NCBI RefSeq assembly: GCF_023278085.1 | Contig: NZ_CP066265.1 | Coordinates: forward strand, 643,501 to 707,500 | Source of the DNA: Pseudomonas syringae | GTDB taxonomy: Bacteria; Pseudomonadota; Gammaproteobacteria; Pseudomonadales; Pseudomonadaceae | Reading direction: 5' to 3' | DNA length: 64,000 nt | In this document: piece by piece, positions 25,551 through 34,816 of the stretch | How the letters are laid out: each line of letters opens with the position of its first letter | Position numbering within the stretch: position 1 is the first letter of the stretch | Position numbers and translations under genes: made by a program | The notes under the pieces: generated by a model | Seen by the model: the letters and a program-made list of their open reading frames with translations, nothing else | What the model was told of the DNA's origin: nothing | The model's database searches: none

Positions 25551-26828
25551 ATGACGCATCCACGTCGAGTCGCCATCGTCGGCGGTAACCGCATTCCGTT
25601 CGCCCGCTCCAATGGCCCTTATGCCACGGCCAGCAATCAGGACATGCTCACAGCCGCACTCGAAGGCCTGATCGAGCGGTTCAACCTGCACGGGTTGCGT
25701 CTGGGGGAAGTGGTGGCAGGTGCAGTGCTCAAGCATTCCAGAGACTTCAACCTGACCCGCGAATGCGTGTTGGGTTCGCGGCTGTCTGCGCAAACCCCGG
25801 CCTATGACATTCAGCAGGCCTGCGGCACCGGGCTGGAGGCTGCGCTGCTGGTGGCCAACAAGATTGCATTGGGGCAGATCGAGTGTGGCATTGCCGGAGG
25901 GGTGGACACCACGTCCGATGCGCCGATCGGTGTCAATGAAGGCCTGCGCACGATTCTGTTGCAGGTCAATCGCGCCAAAACACCGGGTGACAAGCTCAAG
26001 GCCCTGCTGCAATTGCGCCCGCATCACCTCAAACCGGAGCTGCCGCGCAACGGCGAGCCTCGCACGGGTCTGTCCATGGGCCAGCACTGCGAACTCATGG
26101 CGCAGACCTGGGGCATAGAGCGCTCGGCCCAGGATCAACTGGCGCTGGAGAGTCACCTGAAAATGGCCGCTGCTTATGCCGAAGGCTGGCAGGATGATCT
26201 GATGACTCCGTACCTTGGGTTGATCCGCGACAACAACCTGCGCCCGGACCTGACCCTGGAAAAACTCGCCAGCCTCAAGCCAGCGTTCGAGCGTAGCGCC
26301 AAGGGCACGCTGTCGGCGGGTAACTCGACGCCGCTGACCGATGGCGCGTCGGTGGTGCTGCTGGCCAGTGAAGAGTGGGCGCGCGAGCGAGGCTTGCCGG
26401 TGCTGGCTTACTGGCGTGACGGCGAGGCGGCGGCCGTTGATTTCGCCAAGGGGGCGGAAGGGCTGTTGATGGCCCCGGTCTACGCTGTGCCGCGTTTGCT
26501 GGCGCGCAACGGGCTGACGCTTCAGGATTTTGATTATTACGAGATTCACGAAGCGTTTGCGGCTCAGGTGCTGTGTACGCTCAAGGCGTGGGAAGACGCC
26601 GAGTACTGCAAAACCCGCCTTGGGCTGGACGCGCCGCTGGGATCGATAGACCGCAGCAAAATGAATGTCAAAGGCAGCTCGCTTGCCGCTGGCCACCCGT
26701 TTGCCGCCACCGGAGGCCGGATTGTCGCCAACCTGGCCAAACTGCTCGACGCCGTAGGCAGCGGACGCGGCTTGATCTCGATCTGCGCGGCAGGGGGCCA
26801 GGGCGTGACGGCGATTCTGGAGCGTTAG
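25551..26828 (+). CDS. Acetyl-CoA C-acetyltransferase (FadI-like thiolase)
   Basis: 425 residues from MTHPRRVAIVGGNRIPFARS, with AAGGGAG before the ATG. Thiolase landmarks are QQACGTGLEAALLVANKIA (acylation Cys), GNSTPLTDGASVVLL, the His in YYEIHEAFAAQVLC, GSSLAAGHPFAATGGRI and the deprotonating Cys in SICAAGGQGVTAI. It cleaves or forms 3-oxoacyl-CoA in the cytosol. Divergent from the two-domain FabG gene, with which it shares a promoter region of about 110 bases; together with the MaoC gene they could carry out most steps of one acyl-CoA cycle. Confidence 0.94.
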   Translation: MTHPRRVAIVGGNRIPFARSNGPYATASNQDMLTAALEGLIERFNLHGLRLGEVVAGAVLKHSRDFNLTRECVLGSRLSAQTPAYDIQQACGTGLEAALLVANKIALGQIECGIAGGVDTTSDAPIGVNEGLRTILLQVNRAKTPGDKLKALLQLRPHHLKPELPRNGEPRTGLSMGQHCELMAQTWGIERSAQDQLALESHLKMAAAYAEGWQDDLMTPYLGLIRDNNLRPDLTLEKLASLKPAFERSAKGTLSAGNSTPLTDGASVVLLASEEWARERGLPVLAYWRDGEAAAVDFAKGAEGLLMAPVYAVPRLLARNGLTLQDFDYYEIHEAFAAQVLCTLKAWEDAEYCKTRLGLDAPLGSIDRSKMNVKGSSLAAGHPFAATGGRIVANLAKLLDAVGSGRGLISICAAGGQGVTAILER

Positions 26829-26869
26829 GCAAATGGCTGGGGGCATGGGCATAATCCGCTTTCGCGCTG

Positions 26870-26945
26870 CGTTGCGCAGTCAGGATCGGACGCAGAGCGT
26901 CCCGAACGGCATGTCGACGCGGAGCGTCGCACGATAGTCGAGATT
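26870..26945. repeat. REP-like palindromes (D)
   Basis: GGACGCAGAGCGTCC followed by GACGCGGAGCGTC and the tag GCACGATAGTCGAGATT. It is a short member of the same family as the 114-bp array and occupies the gap after the thiolase gene. Confidence 0.75.
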
Positions 26946-26965
26946 CGGTAACGTTGAGGTAAAAC

Positions 26966-27244
26966 ATGGGGCTCATCATCGGTATATCGGTACTTCTGAT
27001 CCTGCTCGGCGCCGTACTCTATCTGTTCGATAAAGGCTCGCGGACTCGCTGGTTGCGGCCCTACGTCGGCCTCGCGCTGATTGGTCTGCTGATCGGCGGA
27101 ATGGGGTTGCTGGTGGGGCTGGTTTCCGATGACATCGAAGGGTATTTTCTGCTGGCTGCCAAATGGGTGATCGCCGTGACCGGGATCATGTTCTGCCTGC
27201 GACTGATCATGTTGATCGCCAAACGCTTTATCGTTAAACATTGA
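26966..27244 (+). CDS. Small inner-membrane protein, unknown function
   Basis: 92 residues with three hydrophobic helices: LIIGISVLLILLGAVLYLF, VGLALIGLLIGGMGLLVGLV and AAKWVIAVTGIMFCLRLIML, and a short basic C-terminus (IAKRFIVKH). No enzymatic motif is seen. The upstream AGGTAAAAC could serve as ribosome site. The next gene starts 33 bases later on the same strand and encodes a membrane-associated-looking hydrolase, so the two may be co-expressed. Family not recognised. Confidence 0.75.
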   Translation: MGLIIGISVLLILLGAVLYLFDKGSRTRWLRPYVGLALIGLLIGGMGLLVGLVSDDIEGYFLLAAKWVIAVTGIMFCLRLIMLIAKRFIVKH

Positions 27245-27276
27245 GCGCGCAACCCGCCCATGCGTAACAGGACAAC

Positions 27277-28692
27277 GTGGACAATCATTTCAAGTTTCTG
27301 ACTTTGCCCAAGACGTCGGGCGAGGTCGCCAACGTCTTTATTCACGGCTATTCGTCCGGCCATGATCTGGATGACCGGCGCATGCTGGCCAACAGCATTC
27401 CCGGTGCCCTGCGCCACAGCGTGAATATCCTCGCCTTCTGGCCGTCGAGCCATTTCACGCAAATGGATAACCGCTCTCGGGGCCTGTTGATGGCGGCTGC
27501 CCGCGTGCATCCGCTGGCCGGTGCGGCGGCGCTGGCGGGGGACCGGGTGGTTCATTTTGCGCGAATCCGCAACCGGGCCCGCGACATGGGCAAAGTGTTG
27601 CTGGGACAGCTGGATCGTTACCTGTTCGAACATCATCCGGGTGTAAAACGCGTCAATCTGATTGGTCATTCGCTGGGCGGCCGACTGTTGGTCAGTGCGC
27701 TAAAAAACTTCGAACACCCCCTCGAACACGGCCTGGTGATCGTCGATGTGCTGCTGATGGCCGCCGCGGTGCGCATCAATGCCGCCGAGGCGCAGGTGCT
27801 CAAGCGCAGGATCAGTGGCAGGCTGATCAACGCATACTCCAGTGAGGACCATGTGCTGTTGCTGAACCTGGGCGAGAAAAGCCTTGGGCGCACGCCGGTC
27901 GAGCATTTCGAAAACGTGCGCATGCCGGGCTACCGCCATCACCATTACTGGCGGCGCTTGCAGGAAGTGCTGATCGCGACCGGATTCAGCGGCTGTGAAG
28001 GGCTGGAAACGGGCGTAGCGGTTTTGCCGACAACGACCCGCGACCCGGTCTTGCAGGACACTTGGCTGCACGACGTTCTGGCGCGCTCGCCGGATTACGT
28101 GCTGGATGCGGCGATCAAGCATCTGCGCAGTAGCCGCTGGACCCGGCTCAAGGAAACCGAAGTGGACCGCACTTACGCATTCGTGCGCGAATTCCAGCTG
28201 GTCGCCGGACACTTTCTGATCAACGCCGCCCGGCGTCGTGGCGTGCCCTACACGCGGGTGCTGGGCATGCTGGCGCGGCAATATGGTCTGGACGATGCGC
28301 TGCATCACTGCGCGACGGTGGTCGAGGTAGAAGAACTGCTGCTCAAGACCTTCTTCCGGCAGGCGTTCAACACTGCGCACCCGCTGGTGCAAATGCCACG
28401 CGCCAGTGTCAGGGCGTTGAGTTGGGAAGTGTACGCGGCACATGTTGATACATTGGCCGAGCGCCTGACGGTGGCGGCGTTTTTCAAGCCCGCAGTGGCT
28501 GGCCTGCCCGCGCAGCCGGAAAAGGCCCCCGGCTCGATCAAGGGGTTGCTGGGGGCGATTCGTCAGGCCCCGGTGCAGCGTCTGCTGACGCATTTCGGCA
28601 CCGCACTCAGGCCCGGTTATTCAGCGCTGATCCCCACAGTGGCAATCATTTTTTATGCGCGCGTCACGCTGGATGATGACGCGCTGATGTAG
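27277..28692 (+). CDS. DUF726-like alpha/beta hydrolase
   Basis: 471 residues from a GTG start with AGGA eight bases upstream. The nucleophile elbow GHSLGGRLLVSAL is preceded by VNLI, a lipase/esterase pattern, and VANVFIHGYSSGHDLDDRR gives the usual HG oxyanion motif. The segment INAYSSEDHVLLL can supply the acidic residue and PGYRHHHYWRRL the histidine region. Residues beyond about 250 form a helical extension without a known domain, ending in a hydrophobic stretch (ALIPTVAIIFYARV). The hydrolase part resembles DUF726 proteins. Its stop lies six bases from the stop of the convergent symporter gene. Confidence 0.75.
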   Translation: MDNHFKFLTLPKTSGEVANVFIHGYSSGHDLDDRRMLANSIPGALRHSVNILAFWPSSHFTQMDNRSRGLLMAAARVHPLAGAAALAGDRVVHFARIRNRARDMGKVLLGQLDRYLFEHHPGVKRVNLIGHSLGGRLLVSALKNFEHPLEHGLVIVDVLLMAAAVRINAAEAQVLKRRISGRLINAYSSEDHVLLLNLGEKSLGRTPVEHFENVRMPGYRHHHYWRRLQEVLIATGFSGCEGLETGVAVLPTTTRDPVLQDTWLHDVLARSPDYVLDAAIKHLRSSRWTRLKETEVDRTYAFVREFQLVAGHFLINAARRRGVPYTRVLGMLARQYGLDDALHHCATVVEVEELLLKTFFRQAFNTAHPLVQMPRASVRALSWEVYAAHVDTLAERLTVAAFFKPAVAGLPAQPEKAPGSIKGLLGAIRQAPVQRLLTHFGTALRPGYSALIPTVAIIFYARVTLDDDALM

Positions 28693-28698
28693 CGCCTG

Positions 28699-29727
28699 TC
28701 AGGCGGCTCGCGCTTCTTCCAGCGCGGCTTGCGAAAGCTGCTGGCGATGGCGGCTGGCGTAGCTTTCGGCAATCACCGAACAGACGATCAGCTGCATCGG
28801 GTGATAGATCATGATTGGCAGCAGGATCAGGCCCAGCCCCGGATTACCGCTGAAAATCAACGCTGCCATCGGCGCGCCGGCTGCCAGTGACTTCTTGGTG
28901 GCGCAAAACACCGCCGCAACTTTGTCGGCATGGTCGAACTTGAGCGCTCGCGCGGTGCGCGTGGTCAGCAACAGAATCACCGCCAGCAGCAGCGCGGTGC
29001 CGATGAACGCGGTCAGGATCACGCTGTTGCCCTGGTTCTGCCACATGCCGGAGATCATCGAATTGCAGAACGCCGCGTAGACCAGCAGCAGGATCACCAT
29101 TTTGTCGATCAGGTTGGTGGTCTTCTTGTGCCGTGCAAAGAATTTGCCCAGCAGCGGTCTCAGCAATTGGCCCAGAATCAGTGGCAGCAAGAGCAGGGCG
29201 CAGAGGCTCAGCAGCGTATCGCCCAGATCGATGCCGCCAGCGCCAGTACCGACCACCAGGCTCACCAGCCACGGCGTGATGAAAATCCCGATGACGCTGG
29301 ACAGGCTGGCGTTGAGAATCGCCGCCGGAACGTTGCCGCCCGCGCTGCCGGTCAGCGCCACTGACGAAGATATGGTCGAGGGCAGGGCGCACAGGTACAG
29401 GAAACCCAGCATCAGCAAGGCGGGGACATGCGAGCCCAGCAGTCTGTCGCAGGCGAGCCAGATCAGCGGGAACACCACAAAAGTGAACGTCTGGATCATC
29501 ACGTGCAGGCGCCAGTTGCTCAGGCCCCGCTTGATCTGTTCACTGGACAGGTTCACGCCGTGCAGAAAGAACACCACGAACACGCCGGTATTGATGACGT
29601 ATTCGGCGTGCATGGTGCCGCCCGTGGCGCCGAAGCGTGGAAAGAAGTAAGCGAGGACTGTTGCCAGCACCATGCCCCACAGGAACCAGTCGGTGGCGAC
29701 GCGTTTGAAGTGTTTGAGTGATTGCAT
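28699..29727 (-). CDS. Bile acid:sodium symporter family protein (SBF-like)
   Basis: 342 residues from MQSLKHFKRVATDWFLWGMV; the open frame extends 48 codons further upstream but that part is polar and unlike the family. About nine to ten membrane helices are visible. Conserved SBF segments include VFFLHGVNLSSEQIKRGL, LCALPSTISSSVALTGSAGGN and FCATKKSLAAGAPMAALIF. The family comprises sodium-coupled organic-anion transporters; this SBF-like branch with the ATKKS motif has no firmly assigned substrate. Convergent with the DUF726 gene. Confidence 0.92.
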   Translation of the reverse strand: MQSLKHFKRVATDWFLWGMVLATVLAYFFPRFGATGGTMHAEYVINTGVFVVFFLHGVNLSSEQIKRGLSNWRLHVMIQTFTFVVFPLIWLACDRLLGSHVPALLMLGFLYLCALPSTISSSVALTGSAGGNVPAAILNASLSSVIGIFITPWLVSLVVGTGAGGIDLGDTLLSLCALLLLPLILGQLLRPLLGKFFARHKKTTNLIDKMVILLLVYAAFCNSMISGMWQNQGNSVILTAFIGTALLLAVILLLTTRTARALKFDHADKVAAVFCATKKSLAAGAPMAALIFSGNPGLGLILLPIMIYHPMQLIVCSVIAESYASRHRQQLSQAALEEARAA

Positions 29728-30186
29728 AGCGGGCTCGGACAACTTTTCTGATCGGGAATGTGTGCAGGCTACTCTGCCCGGCGCTGTCTTGCGACACAGG
29801 GCCGTAAGGCGAGTTGGCGCGCGACTTTCGTTTTCAGGATCTGCACTGCAACAGGGCGCAAGTGTAACCAATACCGCGCGGCTGTGTGGTTACCGCGTTC
29901 GAGGGGTTGCCAGGTCATCCGGACGATGGTTTGTTCAAGTAGTAAGGCAAGTTGCGCGGGCACTAATGAAGTGCCATGTGTCGTCTTTTCCTACGACAGT
30001 ACATTTTGTCCCGGAATATCTTTCCCCCGCCGTACGGCACGAAAGGTGCTTGAACCGGGGCATTGCGCGGTTTTTGCTTGAAAAACCCTTCAATCTAAAA
30101 GGCCCTACCCCTACTCGCTTGCGGAAGATTGCCGTATAACGGCAACAATCGCGTATCTGGCAACAAAGGACCCACAATAAAAGCTG
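29728..30186. other. 459-base gap between divergent genes
   Basis: No convincing gene on either strand. It contains a perfect 7-bp inverted repeat with 3-base loop, TTGCCGT-ATA-ACGGCAA, at 30129-30145, about 40 bases before the kinase start. I see no clear sigma-70 promoter by eye. Confidence 0.5.
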
Positions 30187-31083
30187 ATGAAAACTCCTAA
30201 ACGCATTGAACCCCTGATCGAAGACGGTCTGGTCGACGAGGTGCTGCGCCCGCTCATGAGTGGTAAAGAGGCAGCTGTTTATGTGGTGCGCTGTGGCAAT
30301 GAGCTGCGGTGCGCCAAGGTTTACAAGGAGGCCAACAAACGCAGTTTCCGTCAGGCGGCCGAGTATCAGGAAGGTCGCAAGGTACGTAACAGTCGACAGG
30401 CCCGGGCCATGGCCAAGGGTTCCAAGTTCGGCCGCAAGGAAACCGAAGATGCCTGGCAGAACGCCGAGGTGGCTGCACTGTTTCGTCTGGCCAGCGCGGG
30501 TGTCCGCGTGCCCAAGCCGTATGACTTCCTGGAAGGCGTATTGCTCATGGAACTGGTCGCCGACGAGTACGGCGATGCCGCCCCGCGCCTGAACGATGTG
30601 GTGCTGGAGCCGGATCAGGCGCGTGAGTACCACGCGTTCCTGATCGAGCAGATCGTGCTGATGTTGTGTGCCGGTCTGGTGCACGGTGACCTTTCCGAGT
30701 TCAACGTGCTGCTGGCGCCGTCCGGCCCGGTGATTATCGACCTGCCGCAAGCGGTCGATGCCGCAGGCAACAACCACGCGTTCAGCATGCTGGAGCGCGA
30801 CGTCGGCAACATGGCTCTGTATTTCGGTCGCTTTGCGCCGGAGCTGCGCAGTACCAAGTACGCCAAGGAAATGTGGTCGTACTACGAGGCTGGCACCCTG
30901 TCACCAACTACGGTGTTGACCGGTGAGTTCGACGAGCCGGAGGACGAAGCCGATGTGGGCGGCGTACTGCGCGAAATCGAAGCCGCCCGTCTCGACGAAG
31001 CCCGCCGCCAGGCAGCCCGTGCTGCAGACGATGCACCGCCGAGCAAATCCACCGAAGAACCACCACCGCCGTGGATGCAGTAA
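30187..31083 (+). CDS. RIO-type serine/threonine kinase (PA4780-like)
   Basis: 298 residues. The ATP-binding part has SGKEAAVYVVRCGNELRCAKVYK (Lys in AKVYK). The catalytic loop is LVHGDLSEFNVL, and the metal-binding loop is IIDLPQAVD, the D-x-P form that replaces DFG in RIO kinases. These features place it with the bacterial RIO1-like kinases. The C-terminus is acidic then rich in Ala and Pro (RQAARAADDAPPSKSTEEPPPPW), without known domain. RIO kinases in archaea and eukaryotes act in ribosome maturation; the bacterial role is not settled. It stands alone on the plus strand, bounded downstream by REP-like palindromes. Confidence 0.92.
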   Translation: MKTPKRIEPLIEDGLVDEVLRPLMSGKEAAVYVVRCGNELRCAKVYKEANKRSFRQAAEYQEGRKVRNSRQARAMAKGSKFGRKETEDAWQNAEVAALFRLASAGVRVPKPYDFLEGVLLMELVADEYGDAAPRLNDVVLEPDQAREYHAFLIEQIVLMLCAGLVHGDLSEFNVLLAPSGPVIIDLPQAVDAAGNNHAFSMLERDVGNMALYFGRFAPELRSTKYAKEMWSYYEAGTLSPTTVLTGEFDEPEDEADVGGVLREIEAARLDEARRQAARAADDAPPSKSTEEPPPPWMQ

Positions 31084-31104
31084 AACGGGAACGTGGGGGT
31101 TGAA

Positions 31105-31252
31105 CGATAACCTCGATTATCGTGCGGCGCTCCGCGTCGGCATGCCGTTCTGTACGCTCCGCGTCCTCGTGCGACGCAGAGCGTCGTGAACTGCATTCCC
31201 ACGAGGAGCGTAGGGAACGATAACCTCAACTATCGTGCGGCGCTCCGGTAGT
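31105..31252. repeat. REP-like palindromes (E)
   Basis: Two copies of AACGATAACCTC(G/A)A(T/C)TATCGT flank GACGCAGAGCGTC and short inverted segments such as GCGCTCCGCGTCGGC. Same family as at 20401. Lies between the RIO kinase gene and the end of cueR. Confidence 0.75.
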
Positions 31253-31262
31253 GGCACACCCC

Positions 31263-31661
31263 TCAACAACACCCGCCCGACGCCAGGTCCTTGAGAATCG
31301 GGCAGTCGGGGCGGTCGTTGCCCTGACAATGTTCCACCAGTTCCTGGAGCGTGTCGCGCAGGCTGGCGAGTTCATCGATCTTGCGGTTCAGTTCGGTGAT
31401 GTGCTGACGGGCCAGCGCCTTGACGTCGGCGCTGGCGCGTTGGCGGTCTTGCCAGAGGGTCAGCAGTTTGCCGACTTCTTCCAGCGAAAACCCCAGGTCC
31501 CTCGAACGCTTGATGAAGGCCAGTGTGTGCAGGTCTTCTGCGTTGTACAGGCGATAGCCACTGTCGCTGCGATGGGCCGCCTTCAGCAGGCCGATGGATT
31601 CGTAATAACGGATCATTTTCGCGCTCAAGCCGCTGCTCTTCGCTGCCTGACCGATGTTCAT
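31263..31661 (-). CDS. cueR: Cu(I)-responsive MerR-family activator CueR
   Basis: 132 residues. The MerR helix-turn-helix is [22 protein letters not shown], with wing [16 protein letters not shown]. The dimerisation helix precedes a C-terminal metal loop [12 protein letters not shown] whose two cysteines are spaced like Cys112 and Cys120 of E. coli CueR, followed by GGCC. It senses cytosolic Cu(I) and activates promoters with a long 19-bp spacer; two such sites are present here upstream of copA and copZ. Its start overlaps the copA stop by four bases, so it is co-transcribed with the pump. Confidence 0.94.
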   Translation of the reverse strand: MNIGQAAKSSGLSAKMIRYYESIGLLKAAHRSDSGYRLYNAEDLHTLAFIKRSRDLGFSLEEVGKLLTLWQDRQRASADVKALARQHITELNRKIDELASLRDTLQELVEHCQGNDRPDCPILKDLASGGCC

Positions 31662-33856
31662 GGCGTGTCCTCCAGATCGCGGGGTTTCCAGGTCTTCAGC
31701 AGCAGCGCGTTACCGACTACGCTGACACTGGACAGCGCCATGGCCGCGCCAGCCAGGACCGGGTTGAGATAACCGAACGCGGCGAGCGGAATGCCGATCA
31801 GGTTGTAGACAAATGCCCAGAACAGATTCTGGCGGATCTTGGCATAGGTCCGACGGCTGATGTCCAGTGCGGCCGGTACCAGTCGTGGGTCGCCGCGCAT
31901 CAGTGTGATGCCCGCCGCATGCATCGCGACATCCGTCCCGCCGCCCATTGCAATGCCGACGTCCGCCGCCGCCAGCGCCGGTGCATCGTTGATGCCGTCG
32001 CCGACCATGGCCACCACATGGTTGCTTTTCAACTGATTGACTGTAGCCGCCTTGTCGGCAGGCAGCACCTCGGCGTGTACATCCTGTATGCCCAGCGCTT
32101 TGGCAACCACCTGAGCGCTGCCCCGGTTATCGCCGGTCAGCAGATGGCTGGTGATACCGCGCGCGTTCAGCTCCCTGATCGCCTGGTCCGTTCCGGGTTT
32201 CAGCGTGTCACCGAAGGCGAACATGCCGATGACTTTCGGCTCAGGAGCCTGCTCGATCAGCCAGGACAGCGTGCGTCCGTCGGCTTCCCAGATACGTGCG
32301 GACTCGGCCAGTTCGCCCATGGGCAGGCCGCTTTCGTCCAGCATTCTTCGATTGCCCAGCGCCAGTTCGCGACCCTGTACCGTTCCGGCGATACCTCGTC
32401 CGCTCAGGGCGTGGCTGTTTTCAACCGGATCGAGTCTGAGTTGCCATTCATGACAGACGTCCAGCACGGCCTTGGCCAAGGGGTGTTCGCTGCCGCGTTG
32501 CAGCGCGCCCGCCAGTTGCAACAGGTGCTCTTCGTTGCCCAGTACCGCGCTCATGTTGGTGATGCGCGGCGTGCCCGAGGTCAGCGTGCCGGTTTTGTCG
32601 AACACCACGGCATCCACGTCATGGGCGCGCTCCAGTGCTTCGGCGTCCTTGATCAGAATGCCGTAGCGCGCTGCCACGCCGGTCCCGGCCATGATCGCCG
32701 TCGGCGTCGCCAGGCCCAGAGAGCAGGGGCAGGCGATCACCAGCACGGCGACGGCATTGATCAGTGCCACTTCGAGGGATGCACCGACCAACAGCCAACC
32801 CGCCAGGGTACAGAAGGCGATCACCAGCACGGTCGGCACGAACACTTGGCTGACTTTATCCACCAGCCTCTGAATCGGGGCCTTGCCCGCCTGTGCGTCT
32901 TCAACCAGACGAATGATGCGCGCCAAAACGGTTTCCGCGCCCAGCGCCGTGGCTTTGATCAGCAAGCGACCTTCACCATTGATCGCCCCCCCGGTGACCC
33001 TGTCGCCGGGCTGCTTGGCCACCGGCAGGCTTTCACCGGTGATCAGCGCTTCATCGGCATGACTTCGACCCTCGATCACTTCCCCGTCTACCGGGCAACG
33101 TTCGCCTGGCTTGAGCAGCACGACGTCGCCCAATTGAAGTGCGCTGATCGCAACGTCATGTTCAACGCCGTCGATCAAGCGCAGGGCGCGATCCGGGCGC
33201 AGCGCTTCAAGCGCACGAATGGCGCTGGCGGTCTGGCGTTTGGCACGGCTTTCCAGGTATTTGCCCAGCAACACCAGTGCGATGACCACCGCCGAGGCTT
33301 CGAAGTACAGATGCGGCGCAGTGCCGGGTACGGCGCTCAACCACTGGTAGACGCTCAGGCCGTAGCCCGCGCTGGTGCCGATGGCCACCAGCAGGTCCAT
33401 GTTGCCCGCGCCCGCCCGCACGGCCTTCCAGGCGGCCACGTAAAAACGCGCGCCCAGAATGAATTGCACCGGTGTCGCCAACGCGAACTGAACCCAGGCG
33501 GGCAACATCCAGTGCACGCCCAGCGGCGTCAGTAGCATCGGGGTGATCAACGGCAGCGCCAGTGCAATAGCCAGCAGCAAGGCCCAGCGTTCACGGTGCA
33601 GGTGGCGAAGCTTTTTATCGGCTTCCGCGTGACGGTCCTGAACCAGCGTTGCGCCATAGCCTGCACGACTGACGGCGTCGACCAGGGTCTGCGGATCAAT
33701 GTGCGGTGCGCTCGTCACATGGGCGCGCTCATTGGCCAGATTGACCGTTACGCTGTTGACCCCCGGTACTTTCGCCAGTGCACGCTCGACCCGACCAGCG
33801 CAACTGGCGCAGGTCATGCCGCTGATCGGCAGGTCGAAGGTGGTGGTGTCTTGCAT
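31658..33856 (-). CDS. copA: Copper-exporting P1B-type ATPase
   Basis: 732 residues from the ATG at 33856, chosen because AGGGAG lies eight bases upstream; a GTG nine bases earlier is possible. One N-terminal heavy-metal-associated domain (GMTCASC, residues of about 14-20) precedes eight expected helices. Pump motifs are [13 protein letters not shown] (Cu-binding CPC), [11 protein letters not shown] (phosphorylated Asp), [11 protein letters not shown] (HP locus), [11 protein letters not shown] and [18 protein letters not shown]. The extra metal-site residues [10 protein letters not shown] and [15 protein letters not shown] agree with Cu(I) specificity. It exports Cu(I) from the cytosol across the inner membrane. 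Confidence 0.97.
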   Translation of the reverse strand: MQDTTTFDLPISGMTCASCAGRVERALAKVPGVNSVTVNLANERAHVTSAPHIDPQTLVDAVSRAGYGATLVQDRHAEADKKLRHLHRERWALLLAIALALPLITPMLLTPLGVHWMLPAWVQFALATPVQFILGARFYVAAWKAVRAGAGNMDLLVAIGTSAGYGLSVYQWLSAVPGTAPHLYFEASAVVIALVLLGKYLESRAKRQTASAIRALEALRPDRALRLIDGVEHDVAISALQLGDVVLLKPGERCPVDGEVIEGRSHADEALITGESLPVAKQPGDRVTGGAINGEGRLLIKATALGAETVLARIIRLVEDAQAGKAPIQRLVDKVSQVFVPTVLVIAFCTLAGWLLVGASLEVALINAVAVLVIACPCSLGLATPTAIMAGTGVAARYGILIKDAEALERAHDVDAVVFDKTGTLTSGTPRITNMSAVLGNEEHLLQLAGALQRGSEHPLAKAVLDVCHEWQLRLDPVENSHALSGRGIAGTVQGRELALGNRRMLDESGLPMGELAESARIWEADGRTLSWLIEQAPEPKVIGMFAFGDTLKPGTDQAIRELNARGITSHLLTGDNRGSAQVVAKALGIQDVHAEVLPADKAATVNQLKSNHVVAMVGDGINDAPALAAADVGIAMGGGTDVAMHAAGITLMRGDPRLVPAALDISRRTYAKIRQNLFWAFVYNLIGIPLAAFGYLNPVLAGAAMALSSVSVVGNALLLKTWKPRDLEDTP

Positions 33857-33891
33857 CTCTGTCACTCCCTGAGGCTGATACCTGCAAGGAT

Positions 33892-33918
33892 CAACCTTGC
33901 CACATGGGCAAGGTCAAG
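33892..33918 (-). promoter_or_regulatory. CueR-type operator/promoter of copA
   Basis: On the minus strand CTTGACCTTGCCCATGTGGC continues into AAGGTTG. ACCTTGCC and GGCAAGGT (33894-33914) form a near-perfect dyad around ATGTG that overlaps TTGACC as -35 with a long spacer, the hallmark of MerR/CueR promoters. It lies about 40-60 bases upstream of copA. Confidence 0.8.
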
Positions 33919-33924
33919 CGCGAC

Positions 33925-34305
33925 TCAATAGTTGAGGTCGGCTTTCTTGAGGTACAGCCCGTTCAGGTCGGTAGCAATGCGGTATTTGAGGATATCCCCG
34001 GCATGCAGCTGGATCTTGGTGCTGCGCTGCGCTTCCATGCCGCCCTCGCAGCCTCCCACAGTGCCGCGCAAGGTGGTCAGACGCACTGACACCTCGCCAG
34101 GCGGCAGGTTGAAAGAGACCGAATCTTCCTGAAAAAGCCTTCCGGCCAGCCTGTTCTGAACGTAGATGCCGATCTCGCAGGAGGTCGCCACCTCCAGACG
34201 CTCTCGGGAAATGATCAGGATGCCGTAATCCTGAGCAGCCTGAGTGGCGGGTGCGATAGCCAAGAAACCGAGAATGCTGAAGAGCCCCACTGCTGACCAG
34301 CGCAT
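33925..34305 (-). CDS. Small exported protein of the copper locus, unknown function
   Basis: 126 residues. The N-terminus MRWSAVGLFSILGFLAIAPATQA is a cleavable signal peptide (A-T-Q-A cut). The mature protein of about 103 residues is beta-rich by eye: YGILIISRERLEVATSCEIG, VYVQNRLAGRL-like strand, FNLPPGEVSVRLTTLRG, then GCEGG and a C-terminus DILKYRIATDLNGLYLKKADLNY. Two cysteines (in TSCEIG and GGCEGG) could form a disulphide or bind metal. It is on the same strand as copA, 69 bases upstream of it, with the copA operator in between. No known copper-binding motif is present, so a role in copper handling is only suggested by position. Confidence 0.8.
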   Translation of the reverse strand: MRWSAVGLFSILGFLAIAPATQAAQDYGILIISRERLEVATSCEIGIYVQNRLAGRLFQEDSVSFNLPPGEVSVRLTTLRGTVGGCEGGMEAQRSTKIQLHAGDILKYRIATDLNGLYLKKADLNY

Positions 34306-34410
34306 CGCTGATACTCCTGATGTAAACGTTGATGGCTATACAAAATAAGCGTTGATGACCAGCTTGGCCCACGATTACGCCGAATGCCAGCCCGGCAGCA
34401 ACAACAGAAA

Positions 34411-34442
34411 CTTGACCTTGCCACGATGACAAGGTTGAAGAT
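34411..34442 (+). promoter_or_regulatory. CueR-type operator/promoter of copZ
   Basis: TTGACC (34412-34417) is followed by a 19-base spacer and GAAGAT as -10. The spacer contains the dyad ACCTTGCC...ACAAGGT, nearly the same as in front of copA. It sits about 30 bases upstream of copZ and points towards it. Confidence 0.8.
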
Positions 34443-34472
34443 GCTGCCATCCATCATCGAAGGAGACACCTC

Positions 34473-34670
34473 ATGCAGTTATTCAACGTGCAAGGCATGA
34501 CCTGCGGGCACTGTGTGCGCGCCGTGACCGAAGCGATCAAAACGCAAGAGCCAGCCGCCGAGGTACAGGTCGAGCTGGCCAGCAAGCAGGTGAAGGTCCA
34601 GAGCAGCCTGTCGCCGGAGCAGATTATCGGCCTGATCAACCAGGAGGGTTATCAAGCGCAACTGGCATGA
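34473..34670 (+). CDS. copZ: Copper chaperone CopZ-like HMA protein
   Basis: 65 residues, a single heavy-metal-associated domain. The metal-binding loop is VQGMTCGHCVRAVTEAI, with the two cysteines in M-T-C-G-H-C order. The rest (VQVELASKQVKVQS, IIGLINQEGYQAQLA) fits the ferredoxin-like fold. It carries Cu(I) in the cytosol, probably to CopA or CueR. Ribosome site GGAGA lies ahead of the ATG. A CueR-type promoter lies directly upstream, divergent from copA, so both should respond to copper together. Confidence 0.94.
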   Translation: MQLFNVQGMTCGHCVRAVTEAIKTQEPAAEVQVELASKQVKVQSSLSPEQIIGLINQEGYQAQLA

Positions 34671-34816
34671 CTCGAAAAGGGGAAGTCTGTCGATTTCCCC
34701 GGTTATGTATCTGCAATCATGCTGAAAAATTTTGAATTAATTCCCCCGTCTGTCGTTCTGTGCAAGGTAAGCCGGGTAAACTTGCCCGTTGCTCTGCATC
34801 TGTGAATGGACACCCG

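Noticed and set aside
31523..33535. Very long open frame opposite copA (about 670 codons)
   Set aside because: It is the antisense shadow of a clear P-type ATPase gene; it has no recognisable domain and arises from GC-rich codon bias.
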